61,365 bases of DNA, taken from Candidatus Eiseniibacteriota bacterium (lineage in GTDB: Bacteria > Eisenbacteria > RBG-16-71-46 > JACRLI01). The stretch lies in NCBI GenBank assembly GCA_025351485.1, contig JANXVU010000033.1, positions 1 through 61,365 on the forward strand, given 5' to 3'. The notes beneath the pieces are model-generated. The model was not told the DNA's origin. It saw nothing but the letters and a program-made list of their open reading frames with translations, and ran no database searches. Positions 16,560-23,751 of the stretch are shown piece after piece. Both the position numbers and the translations under genes were made by a program. Positions within the stretch are counted from its first letter, which is position 1. Every line of letters begins with the position of its first letter.

Positions 16560-17660
16560 CTATTGCAGGTAGAAGGAGCTCTCGGACTGCTCATGGATGT
16601 TCATGGTCACGTTGACCTCCGGAGGGCCCGCGACCTTGAAGAAGCTCTGCGTCTTCACCCGGCGAGTGGTGACCCGGATCAGTCCCGGGGATAGTCCGGC
16701 CAACTGCTCCACGGTCATGTCGTAGCGCCCGTTGTCCAGGGCCGCGATGGACGTCGATTGGCCCCGGCTGTCGGTCAGCGTCATTTCGATCTGGCCGATG
16801 TGCCCGAGCTGCAGAGTGTCGTTTCCCCCTGTCCACTGCAGCACCAGGGGCTCGGTGCGCAGCACCGGCTGGCGGCCATTCGGGGCCACCAGGGCGAGTT
16901 CGGTCGTCGGCCCGGGCATGGTCACCTGGAATAACGGCACTTGCGACTTGACATCGAGCTTGTTCAGCACGCCGAAATCGAACGGGATCTTGAACAGGAA
17001 GTCGCCCGTGTAGTCCTGGCCCTGCAGGCGGTGGCGCTCGACGAGCGGATTGCCCCCCACGCCCAGTGGGCCGGCGCGCAGCAGCGTGTGGTCCTGGTCG
17101 TTGTTGCGGAACTCCGCCTGAATGGTGTCGCGGTCAGAGGTGATCACGCCGCCGGTCGACCGGGTCAGGTGATAGATGTTGATCTCAGCATCCACGTCCC
17201 GCGGCACCACCCGCTTGAAGCGGATGATGATGCTGTCGGAGGCGATCACGGCCGCGCTGTCCGGGCTCTGCGAGCCCTGCACGTCCCGCACTTTGACGTA
17301 GATCGTTCCCTGTAGAATGCTGGCGCTCTGGCCCCCGAGCACCACGAAGGAGTTGGTGTTTCCCCGGGTCTGGCCACTGGCGAGCTGCAGCACGTCGGCG
17401 GAGGCGGGCGGCAGGGTCCACTGGTAGACCCAGTTGGCGGCGGTGGTGTCGGGATTCGTGGGGGTGCTCACCACGAACTTCAGGTTGGCGCCGGCTCCGA
17501 ACGGCAGAAGCAAAGTGTCACCCGCGGCGCCATCCACGCCGGCGTGACCGCGAAAGTTCACCTTGCCCGAGGGGCCAGGTTGCGTGGGGGACTTTTGGCC
17601 GCAACCCGCGACCAGCGCGGCCAGGGCCAGGAGCATCATCCGGGATTGACGACGAATCAC
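16560..17660 (-). CDS. Predicted outer-surface lipoprotein of unknown function
   Basis: A 366-residue lipoprotein. GTG start 17660 is chosen because GGAGG lies six bases upstream; an ATG 33 bases further out has no such signal. The signal peptide ends in a lipobox (LAALVAGC), so the Cys is predicted to be lipidated. The mature part is beta-rich, with a VYQWTLPPASADVLQL segment and later DTIQAEFRNNDQDHTLL, suggesting Ig/PKD-like modules. I do not recognise a family. The transcript starts from a near-consensus promoter about 160 bases upstream and ends at a clear terminator, so it is a single-gene unit. Confidence 0.7.
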   Translation of the reverse strand: MIRRQSRMMLLALAALVAGCGQKSPTQPGPSGKVNFRGHAGVDGAAGDTLLLPFGAGANLKFVVSTPTNPDTTAANWVYQWTLPPASADVLQLASGQTRGNTNSFVVLGGQSASILQGTIYVKVRDVQGSQSPDSAAVIASDSIIIRFKRVVPRDVDAEINIYHLTRSTGGVITSDRDTIQAEFRNNDQDHTLLRAGPLGVGGNPLVERHRLQGQDYTGDFLFKIPFDFGVLNKLDVKSQVPLFQVTMPGPTTELALVAPNGRQPVLRTEPLVLQWTGGNDTLQLGHIGQIEMTLTDSRGQSTSIAALDNGRYDMTVEQLAGLSPGLIRVTTRRVKTQSFFKVAGPPEVNVTMNIHEQSESSFYLQ

Positions 17661-17827
17661 CGCGTTCCTCCGCCACTCGCACCGTCGGGACAAGAGACGG
17701 CGCGCGAATGCTTTAGCCTCGCAGCCCTTGAGGCCGCGTCAGGGATCTGGGGGGCCGGGGAGCCCCAAAATGAAAATGCGGATGCCGGACCCTGCCTTGA
17801 AGGGGTTCTGGCAGCCGCAGTGCACGG

Positions 17828-17857
17828 AGTATAGACAGCAGCTTCGCCCATGGTCAA
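17828..17857 (-). promoter_or_regulatory. Promoter of the lipoprotein gene
   Basis: TTGACC (17852-17857), an 18-base spacer and TATACT (17828-17833) on the minus strand match the sigma70 consensus at 10 of 12 positions. Confidence 0.65.
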
Positions 17858-17883
17858 GCGGCATCCCGGTGGTCAAAATGCCC

Positions 17884-17911
17884 TTGACGCCCCCGCCCCG
17901 TCTGCTATCCT
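17884..17911 (+). promoter_or_regulatory. Promoter of the EIIA gene
   Basis: TTGACG (17884-17889), a 16-base spacer and TATCCT (17906-17911) form a sigma70-like promoter about 85 bases upstream of the ATG at 17998. Confidence 0.55.
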
Positions 17912-17997
17912 GACCGTCCAAGATCAACTGGCAAGCTGACTTGGGAGATTCTTGCCCTCGACTGGGCCGTTTTCGCGGCCTGCGCCGGAAGGAAATC

Positions 17998-18459
17998 ATG
18001 CTCTCCGAACTCCTGAACCCCGAAGCCGTCCGAATTCCCCTGCAGGCCAAGACCAAGGACGAAGCGATCCGCGAGCTGGTCGAACTGGTGGAGAAGGCGC
18101 ATGGACTGAGTTCGGATGGCGACATTCTGAGCCGGGTCGTCCGGCGCGAGAGCATGATGTCCACCGGGATCGGCAACGGAGTCGCGATTCCCCACGGCAA
18201 GACCCGCCAGGTGGACCAGCTGGTCGCGGCCTGCGCGGTTTCTCCCGCGGGCGTGGACTTCGAGGCGGTCGATGGGGAGCCGGCCACGCTGTTCATCCTG
18301 CTGGTTTCCCCGGAGAACGTGCGCGGACCCCATGTGAAGGCGCTGGCCAGCATTTCCCGGCTGCTCAAGGAGCAGTCGGTCCGTGATTCCCTGCGGGACG
18401 CCGGCAGCCCCGAGGGCTTCCTGAAGGCGCTCCGGGAAGCCGAAGCCAAGTTCCTGTAG
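17998..18459 (+). CDS. PTS EIIA domain protein (PtsN/fructose-type)
   Basis: A 153-residue single-domain phosphoacceptor of the nitrogen-regulatory/fructose EIIA family. It is normally phosphorylated on His by HPr or NPr and regulates or transports accordingly. The phosphorylation site is visible: STGIGNGVAIPHGK, His66. The C-terminal RLLKEQSVRDSLRDAGS region fits the fold. AAGGA precedes ATG 17998. No HPr, enzyme I or EIIB/EIIC gene is visible nearby, so a regulatory role is more likely than sugar uptake. It is followed after 62 bases by the zinc-ribbon/TPR gene, probably co-transcribed. Confidence 0.88.
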   Translation: MLSELLNPEAVRIPLQAKTKDEAIRELVELVEKAHGLSSDGDILSRVVRRESMMSTGIGNGVAIPHGKTRQVDQLVAACAVSPAGVDFEAVDGEPATLFILLVSPENVRGPHVKALASISRLLKEQSVRDSLRDAGSPEGFLKALREAEAKFL

Positions 18460-18521
18460 GGCTGCTTGCCACCCCGGGACCTCTTCATTCTCCACCTGCC
18501 AACCAGCACCGAGGACCCAGC

Positions 18522-19505
18522 TTGATTTGCCCCCGGTGTCAGACCATCAATCCGGACCTGCACCGTTACTGCCGCGAATGCGGAACACGGCTGGCGGAGC
18601 GCGGCCCGTTCCGCGGGACGCTCCGGGAGCGGCTCTACCACGGCATCGCCATGCTCAACCGCGGGGCGCTCCCCGAGGCGCGCGCGGAGTTCCTGCGCTG
18701 CTCGGAGCTGGATCCCACGCACGCCATGTCGCGCTACTACCTGGGACAGACCTACCTGTTCGAAGGCAAGCTGGACGAGGCCCGGGTGTGCCTCGAGCAT
18801 TCCCTGGCGCTGGAGCCGGGGCTGGCCAACGCGGAGCTGCTGCTGGGACTGCTGGCCGAACTGGAGATCAACCCGGTGGAGGCGCTGGGCCACTTTCGCA
18901 AGGCGCACCACGCCAACCCGTCGTGCGGGCTGGCACTTTACTACGCGGCCGAGATGCTGCGGCGGCTGCGGGAGTTCGGGGAAGCCACCCGGGTCTACCA
19001 GGCGCTGCACGAGTCGGACCCGGAGGATGTGGCGCCCCGCTACTATCTGGCCCAGGTGGAAGAGGAGCGCGGCCACGCGGAGCGCGCCGGAGAGCTGCTC
19101 CGCGCCATCACCCAGGACCACCCGCAGTTCCCCGCGGGACACCGGACCCTGGGGGATCTGCTGCGGCGGCAGGGCGACAAGGAAGGCGCGGCCGGCGCCT
19201 ACCGCCGCTACGCCGAGGTCGCACCGCAGCAGGCGGAGGCGCATCTGAAGCTGGGCGCCGTGCTGGCCGAACTGGGGCTGGGATCGCCCGCGCGCGAGGC
19301 GCTGGAGCGGGCCCTGGAGCTCCGGGAGGACCTGGCCGAGGCGCACTACCAGCTGGGCATCCTGATGTACGCGGAGTTCGGCCAGCCGGAGCAGGCGGTG
19401 CATCACCTGGAGCGGGCGGTCGCGCTCAATCCGTCGGATCCGTCCTCGCGGCTCATCCTGAACGAACTGCGCTTCATGAGCCTGGGCGAGGGGGACAAGC
19501 ATTGA
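18522..19505 (+). CDS. Zinc-ribbon plus TPR-repeat protein
   Basis: A 327-residue cytoplasmic protein. TTG start 18522 has GAGGA seven bases upstream. Residues 1-20 form a zinc ribbon with Cys3, Cys6, Cys17 and Cys20 (CPRC ... CREC). From ~40 to 315 there are about eight TPR units, for example YYLGQTYLFEGKLDEARVCL and AHYQLGILMYAEFGQPEQAV, which mediate protein-protein contacts. No catalytic domain is present, so it is probably an adaptor or scaffold; the partner is not evident. Its stop overlaps the TTG of the VanZ-like gene, so the two are translationally linked. Confidence 0.8.
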   Translation: MICPRCQTINPDLHRYCRECGTRLAERGPFRGTLRERLYHGIAMLNRGALPEARAEFLRCSELDPTHAMSRYYLGQTYLFEGKLDEARVCLEHSLALEPGLANAELLLGLLAELEINPVEALGHFRKAHHANPSCGLALYYAAEMLRRLREFGEATRVYQALHESDPEDVAPRYYLAQVEEERGHAERAGELLRAITQDHPQFPAGHRTLGDLLRRQGDKEGAAGAYRRYAEVAPQQAEAHLKLGAVLAELGLGSPAREALERALELREDLAEAHYQLGILMYAEFGQPEQAVHHLERAVALNPSDPSSRLILNELRFMSLGEGDKH

Positions 19506-19921
19506 ACCTGGACGAGCCGATGTTCACGCCGGGGCCGCGCACCGGATTTCGCCAGGTCGTGTTCTACTGGCTGCCGGTGGCGATCTACATCTCCGCGATC
19601 TTCTATGTTTCGTCGCTCTCCCAGCCGCCCGATCCGCTCAAGTTCAGCGGGGCGGACAAGTTCTATCACCTGGGCGAGTACGGCGTGTTCGCGCTCCTGG
19701 TGGGGCGGGCCATCCGCAAGTCGCTTTCGCCCTATTCCACGCTCGGGGCCGCGGTGATGGCCGTCGCGCTGGTGATGATCGTGGGCGCGGCGGACGAGTA
19801 TTACCAGTCCTTCGTCCCGGGGCGCGACTCCAGCGTCCTGGACTGGGCCACCGATGCGGGAGCCGCCGCGCTGGCCCAGGCGGTGCTGTGGCAGTTCTGG
19901 AAGAAAGGCAAGCGACCCTAG
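19502..19921 (+). CDS. VanZ-like membrane protein
   Basis: A 139-residue inner-membrane protein of the VanZ family. The diagnostic segments are GADKFYHLGEYGVFALLVG and DEYYQSFVPGRDSSVLDWATD, between four predicted transmembrane helices (first one VVFYWLPVAIYISAIFYVSSL). The family is named after a teicoplanin-resistance gene, but most members have no assigned function. TTG 19502 overlaps the previous stop; ATG 19520 is an alternative start, six codons shorter. It lies three bases ahead of hisS. Confidence 0.82.
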   Translation: MNLDEPMFTPGPRTGFRQVVFYWLPVAIYISAIFYVSSLSQPPDPLKFSGADKFYHLGEYGVFALLVGRAIRKSLSPYSTLGAAVMAVALVMIVGAADEYYQSFVPGRDSSVLDWATDAGAAALAQAVLWQFWKKGKRP

Positions 19922-19924
19922 CCC

Positions 19925-21187
19925 ATGGCCAAAATCCAAGCCCCGCGCGGCACCCACGACATCCTGCCGCCGGAAAGCCGCCACTGGATCGAAATGGAGC
20001 GGCGCACGCACGAGTTGATGCGGCGCTGGGGCTTCGAGGAGATCCGCACGCCCATGTTCGAGTCCGAGGAGCTGTTCGTGCGGGGCGTGGGCCAGGGCTC
20101 GGACATCGTGCGCAAGGAGATGTACACCTTCACCGACAAGGGCGACCGGCGCTTGAGCCTTCGCCCCGAGGGCACCGCCAGCGTGGCGCGCGCCGCGGTG
20201 GAGCACGGAATGTTGCAGCCGGGCCGGGTGCTCAAGCTCTACTACCAGGGCCCCATGTTCCGCTACGACCGCCCCGCCGCAGGGCGCTACCGCCAGTTCC
20301 ACCAGATGGGCGCCGAGGTGATCGGGAGCGCCGCGCCCGTGGCCGACGCCGAGATCATCGGCGTGTTCTGGGCGTGGCTGCTGGAGATGGGGCTCCAGGG
20401 CCTCACGGTGCGGCTCAACAGCGTGGGCTGCCCCGTCTGCCGCCCGGCGTACCGGGAAAGGCTGCGCGACTTCCTGCGGCCGAAGCTGGAGTGGCTGTGC
20501 GGCGACTGCAAGGAGCGGTTCGAAAAGAATCCCATGCGCATCCTGGACTGCAAGGTGCCGGGCTGCCAGGCCGAGATCGTGGGCGCGCCCTCCACCCTGG
20601 ATTCCCTGGGGGAGGAGTGCCGCACCCACTTCGAAGAAGTGCAGGCATGCCTCCAGGCCGCCGGGATCCGTTTCGAAATCGATCCCGGGCTGGTGCGCGG
20701 ACTGGACTACTACACCAAGACCGCCTTCGAGGTGCACCACGCCGGGCTCGGCGCCCAGAGCGCCGTGGGCGGCGGCGGGCGCTACGACGGACTGGTGGAG
20801 GAAGTGGGCGGGGGATCTTCGCCCGGCGTGGGATTTTCCACCGGGCTCGAGCGCATCCTGCTCGCCCTGGAGGCCGACGGGGTGGCGGAGCTTGCTCCGC
20901 CGGCGCGGCCCGACTGGTTCGTGGCCACGGTGAACAGCGACGCGCGGGACGAGGCGCTGCGGCTGGTGACGGCCCTGCGCCGCCGCGGAGCCGCGGAGAT
21001 GGATCTCTCGGGAGCCAGCCTCAAGTCCCAGTTCAAGCAGGCGGACCGCCTTGGGGCGGCGAAAGTGATCGTGCTGGGCCCGCGCGAAATCGAGCGCGGC
21101 GTGGCGATGGTCCGCGACATGGCGACACACCAGGAGAACGAGGTGCCGCTCAAGGAACTTTACACCGGCGGAAGCGAATCCGCCTGA
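19925..21187 (+). CDS. hisS: Histidyl-tRNA synthetase
   Basis: A 420-residue class II aminoacyl-tRNA synthetase that charges tRNA-His. Seen in order: RGTHDILPPESRHW at the N-terminus; motif 2 FRYDRPAAGRYRQFHQMG; a Cys-rich insertion domain (CPVC ... CGDC ... CKVPGC); the histidine-specific GLDYYTKTAFEVHH; GGGGRYDGL; and a C-terminal anticodon-binding domain. Length is typical. The start ATG 19925 follows the VanZ stop by three bases. aspS follows after seven bases, a hisS-aspS pair seen in many bacteria. Confidence 0.97.
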   Translation: MAKIQAPRGTHDILPPESRHWIEMERRTHELMRRWGFEEIRTPMFESEELFVRGVGQGSDIVRKEMYTFTDKGDRRLSLRPEGTASVARAAVEHGMLQPGRVLKLYYQGPMFRYDRPAAGRYRQFHQMGAEVIGSAAPVADAEIIGVFWAWLLEMGLQGLTVRLNSVGCPVCRPAYRERLRDFLRPKLEWLCGDCKERFEKNPMRILDCKVPGCQAEIVGAPSTLDSLGEECRTHFEEVQACLQAAGIRFEIDPGLVRGLDYYTKTAFEVHHAGLGAQSAVGGGGRYDGLVEEVGGGSSPGVGFSTGLERILLALEADGVAELAPPARPDWFVATVNSDARDEALRLVTALRRRGAAEMDLSGASLKSQFKQADRLGAAKVIVLGPREIERGVAMVRDMATHQENEVPLKELYTGGSESA

Positions 21188-21194
21188 GGATGCC

Positions 21195-22979
21195 ATGACC
21201 GTTCAACTCGAAAACCTGGGCGACCGCCGCCGCACCCACACGTGCGGTGAGCTCCGATCCTCCCATTCCGGCGCCGCCGTGGTCCTGACCGGCTGGGTGC
21301 ACCGCGTGCGCGACCACGGGGGCATGGTGTTCGTGGACCTGCGCGACCGCTTCGGCCTGACCCAGGTGGTGTTCCGCCCCGAGATTTCGGCCGAGCTCAC
21401 CGCCCGCGCAAGGGACCTGCGCTCGGAGTTCGTGCTCGCCGTCGAGGGCAAGGTGGAGGGGCGCCCGGCCTCCATGGTGAACCCGGCCCTGGCGACCGGC
21501 GAGATCGAGGTCCAGGCCGCCACGCTGGCCGTGCTCAATGTGTCCGAGACGCCGCCGTTCTCCATCGAGGACGACACCGACGTGAACGAGGACCTGCGCC
21601 TCAAGTACCGCTACCTGGACCTGCGCCGGCACGAGCTCGCCAACATCATGGTGCTGCGCCACCGGGCGGTGAGCGCGGTGCGCGAGTTCCTGAACTCGCA
21701 GAACTTCCTGGAGATCGAGACCCCGCTCCTGGTCAAGCCCACGCCCGAAGGCGCGCGCGACTTCATCGTGCCGTCCCGACTGCACCCGGGCAAGTTCTAC
21801 GCGCTGCCGCAGTCGCCGCAGCTCTACAAGCAGATCCTGATGGTCTCGGGCATGGACCGCTACTACCAGATCGCCCGCTGCCTGCGCGACGAGAACCTGC
21901 GGGCCGACCGCCAGCCCGAGCACACCCAGATTGATCTTGAAATGAGTTTCGTGGGCGAAGAGGACGTGTTCCGGGTCGTGGAAGGCATGATGAAGCACGT
22001 GTGGAAGACCACCCTCGGGATCGACGTGCCCACGCCCTTCCCGCGCCTGACCTACGCCGATTCCATGAACCGCTTCGGCACCGACAAGCCGGACCTTCGT
22101 TTTGGCCTGGAGCTCGCCGACATCTCCACGCAGGCGGCGAAGTCCGAGATGCGCGCGTTCAGCGAGGCGGTCGCCGCCGGCGGAAAGGTGAAGTGTCTGG
22201 TGGTCCCGGGCGGCGCCACCCGCACCCGCAAGGAAATCGACGGCTGGGAAGTGATCGCCAAGGAGCTCGGGGCCAAGGGGCTTGGCTGGGCGCGGGTCAC
22301 CGCCTCGGGCTGGGACGGCGGAGTCACCAAGTTCTTCAGTGCTGACTTGCAGGCGGAAACGGCCGCCGCGGCCGGCGCGAAGGAAGGCGACCTGCTCCTG
22401 CTCGTGGGCGGATCCATGCCCAACGCCGCGCGCTCGCTGGGCGCCATCCGCAACCTGCTGGGCCGCGAGCTGGGCTTGAAGAAGGACGACTTCCATTTCA
22501 CGTGGGTACGCGAGTTCCCGCTCTTCGAGTGGGACGAGGACCACAAGACCTGGGCCGCCATGCACCACATGTTCACGATGCCCATGGAAGCGGACCTGGA
22601 CAAGCTGGAGTCCGATCCGGGCTCGGTGCGCGGCCAGCTCTACGACCTGGTGTGCAACGGCACCGAGATGGCGTCCGGCAGCATTCGTATCCACCGCCGC
22701 GACATCCAGACCCGCGTGATGAACGTGGTGGGCCTGTCTATGGAAGAGGCTGAGCGAAAGTTCGGCTTTCTTCTGGAGGCGTTCCAGTACGGCGCGCCGC
22801 CGCACGGCGGGATCGCTCCGGGCGTGGACCGGCTCATCATGCTGCTGGCGGGACGGGATTCGATTCGGGATACCATCGCGTTTCCGAAGACCACTTCGAT
22901 GGCGTGCCCCATGGATGGATGCCCCTCGGAGGTCGATGCGGCGGATCTGCGGGACTTGAAGATTCGCAGCACCGTCTAG
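21195..22979 (+). CDS. aspS: Aspartyl-tRNA synthetase, probably non-discriminating
   Basis: A 594-residue bacterial-type class IIb synthetase. It has the N-terminal OB-fold anticodon domain, motif 2 (YYQIARCLRDENLRADRQ), a GAD insertion domain (~290-420), and C-terminal GIAPGVDRLIMLLAG. GAGGA precedes the ATG. The anticodon domain reads GWVHRVRDHGGMVFVDLRD. The DHGG form is the one found in Pseudomonas-type enzymes that also charge tRNA-Asn with Asp, whereas E. coli has DLGS. A GatCAB amidotransferase would then be needed to make Asn-tRNA. Hairpin copy B starts ten bases after the stop. Confidence 0.96.
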   Translation: MTVQLENLGDRRRTHTCGELRSSHSGAAVVLTGWVHRVRDHGGMVFVDLRDRFGLTQVVFRPEISAELTARARDLRSEFVLAVEGKVEGRPASMVNPALATGEIEVQAATLAVLNVSETPPFSIEDDTDVNEDLRLKYRYLDLRRHELANIMVLRHRAVSAVREFLNSQNFLEIETPLLVKPTPEGARDFIVPSRLHPGKFYALPQSPQLYKQILMVSGMDRYYQIARCLRDENLRADRQPEHTQIDLEMSFVGEEDVFRVVEGMMKHVWKTTLGIDVPTPFPRLTYADSMNRFGTDKPDLRFGLELADISTQAAKSEMRAFSEAVAAGGKVKCLVVPGGATRTRKEIDGWEVIAKELGAKGLGWARVTASGWDGGVTKFFSADLQAETAAAAGAKEGDLLLLVGGSMPNAARSLGAIRNLLGRELGLKKDDFHFTWVREFPLFEWDEDHKTWAAMHHMFTMPMEADLDKLESDPGSVRGQLYDLVCNGTEMASGSIRIHRRDIQTRVMNVVGLSMEEAERKFGFLLEAFQYGAPPHGGIAPGVDRLIMLLAGRDSIRDTIAFPKTTSMACPMDGCPSEVDAADLRDLKIRSTV

Positions 22980-22988
22980 ATCAAGACG

Positions 22989-23070
22989 CACAAAGAGGCC
23001 GTTGACTCCCCCCGGGCTCAGGGCTCGCGTTGATCGCATTCGCCCCGCGGGAGTCAACGGCCTCTTTGTG
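22989..23070. repeat. Intact long hairpin element (copy B) after aspS
   Basis: Two perfect 22-bp arms (22989-23010 and 23049-23070; CACAAAGAGGCC ... and its inverse) enclose a 38-base apical region. Its 33-base core, 23014-23046, is GGGCTCAGGGCTCG, seven variable bases, then CGCATTCGCCCC, as in copy A. The stem sequence is different from copy A. It lies ten bases after the aspS stop. The GGCCTCTTTGTG end could serve as a terminator, but such a large loop is unusual for one. Confidence 0.85.
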
Positions 23071-23111
23071 CTCTGCTCTGCAAAGCGTGGAGCTGCGAAC
23101 GGAGCCGCGCC

Positions 23112-23140
23112 TTGACTAGAGAACCGGCCCCTGTTAAGAA
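23112..23140 (+). promoter_or_regulatory. Promoter candidate for the ACT-domain gene
   Basis: TTGACT (23112-23117), a 17-base spacer and TAAGAA (23135-23140, followed by T). Good -35, weak -10. Confidence 0.4.
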
Positions 23141-23295
23141 TGGCGAATCGGAACCGAAATCAACGCGCGCCGGCCTGCATCGTGATGGCCCCTTCCGCAC
23201 AATCGGACTTCCGCTCCGCTCCGCCCGCTGCCGGCTGCCTGGGGATCCGCGTCCGCGGGTCGTGGGTGTCCGGGGATCCGCCTGGAGGAAATGCG

Positions 23296-23709
23296 ATGTC
23301 ATTCCGTATCTCTCGTGTCGACTACTTCTACACCACCGTGGAGGACGTGCCCGGCGAATCCTACAAGGTTCTGCAGAGCCTCGCCTCGCTTGGCGTGAAC
23401 ATGCACGCATTCACCACCGTGCCGGTGGGCCTGGAGCGCACCCAGCTGCAGCTCTTCCCCGCCGACACCAATAAGCTGAAGGACGCCGCGAAGAAGGCCG
23501 GCATGTTGCTGGACGGCCCACACCGCGCCATCCTGGTCCAGGGTGACGACGAGTTGGGCGCGCTGGCGAGCGTCCACGAGCGGCTCTACCGGGCCAACGT
23601 CAATCTATACGCCTCCACCGGGGTGTCCGACGGCAAGGGGATGTACGGATACATCATCTACATCCGCCCGGAAGAGTACGAGCGAGGCGCCCAGGCCCTG
23701 TCCGTCTAG
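23296..23709 (+). CDS. Tandem ACT-domain protein
   Basis: A 137-residue protein made of two ACT-like small-molecule-binding domains. The first is residues ~8-60 (YFYTTVEDVPGESYKVLQSL, then MHAFTTVPVG) and the second ~75-130 (AILVQGDDELGALASVHERL, then VNLYASTGVSDGKG). ACT domains usually bind amino acids and control metabolic enzymes; stand-alone pairs are regulatory. ATG 23296 has GGAGG seven bases upstream. There is no enzyme neighbour to identify its target. It is convergent with the phospholipase gene. Confidence 0.72.
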   Translation: MSFRISRVDYFYTTVEDVPGESYKVLQSLASLGVNMHAFTTVPVGLERTQLQLFPADTNKLKDAAKKAGMLLDGPHRAILVQGDDELGALASVHERLYRANVNLYASTGVSDGKGMYGYIIYIRPEEYERGAQALSV

Positions 23710-23727
23710 CCTCGATCGGGCGAGGCT
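23708..23727. terminator. Hairpin between convergent genes
   Basis: AGCCTCG (23708-23714), a six-base loop and CGAGGCT (23721-23727) form a 7-bp stem starting within the stop codon of the ACT gene and 25 bases from the stop of the phospholipase gene. There is no strong T tract. Confidence 0.4.
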
Positions 23728-23751
23728 GTTGGGCGGGACGAAACGGTCGCG

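Larger units (their letters stand above)
17661..17997. other. Divergent intergenic region with two back-to-back promoters
   Basis: These 337 bases separate the minus-strand lipoprotein gene from the plus-strand EIIA gene. They hold one promoter for each (17828-17857 minus, 17884-17911 plus), about 26 bases apart, and a ~160-base untranslated leader on the lipoprotein side. A GC-rich inverted repeat (GGGGC ... GCCCC) near 17750-17768 sits in that leader. No further gene is seen. Confidence 0.6.
22980..23295. other. Intergenic region aspS to ACT-domain gene
   Basis: These 316 bases hold hairpin copy B, then a probable promoter (23112-23140), then a leader of about 150 bases with CCGGGGATCC-type GC-rich repeats (GGGGATCCGC at 23239 and 23273) before the strong Shine-Dalgarno of the ACT gene. 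No other gene is apparent. Confidence 0.5.
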
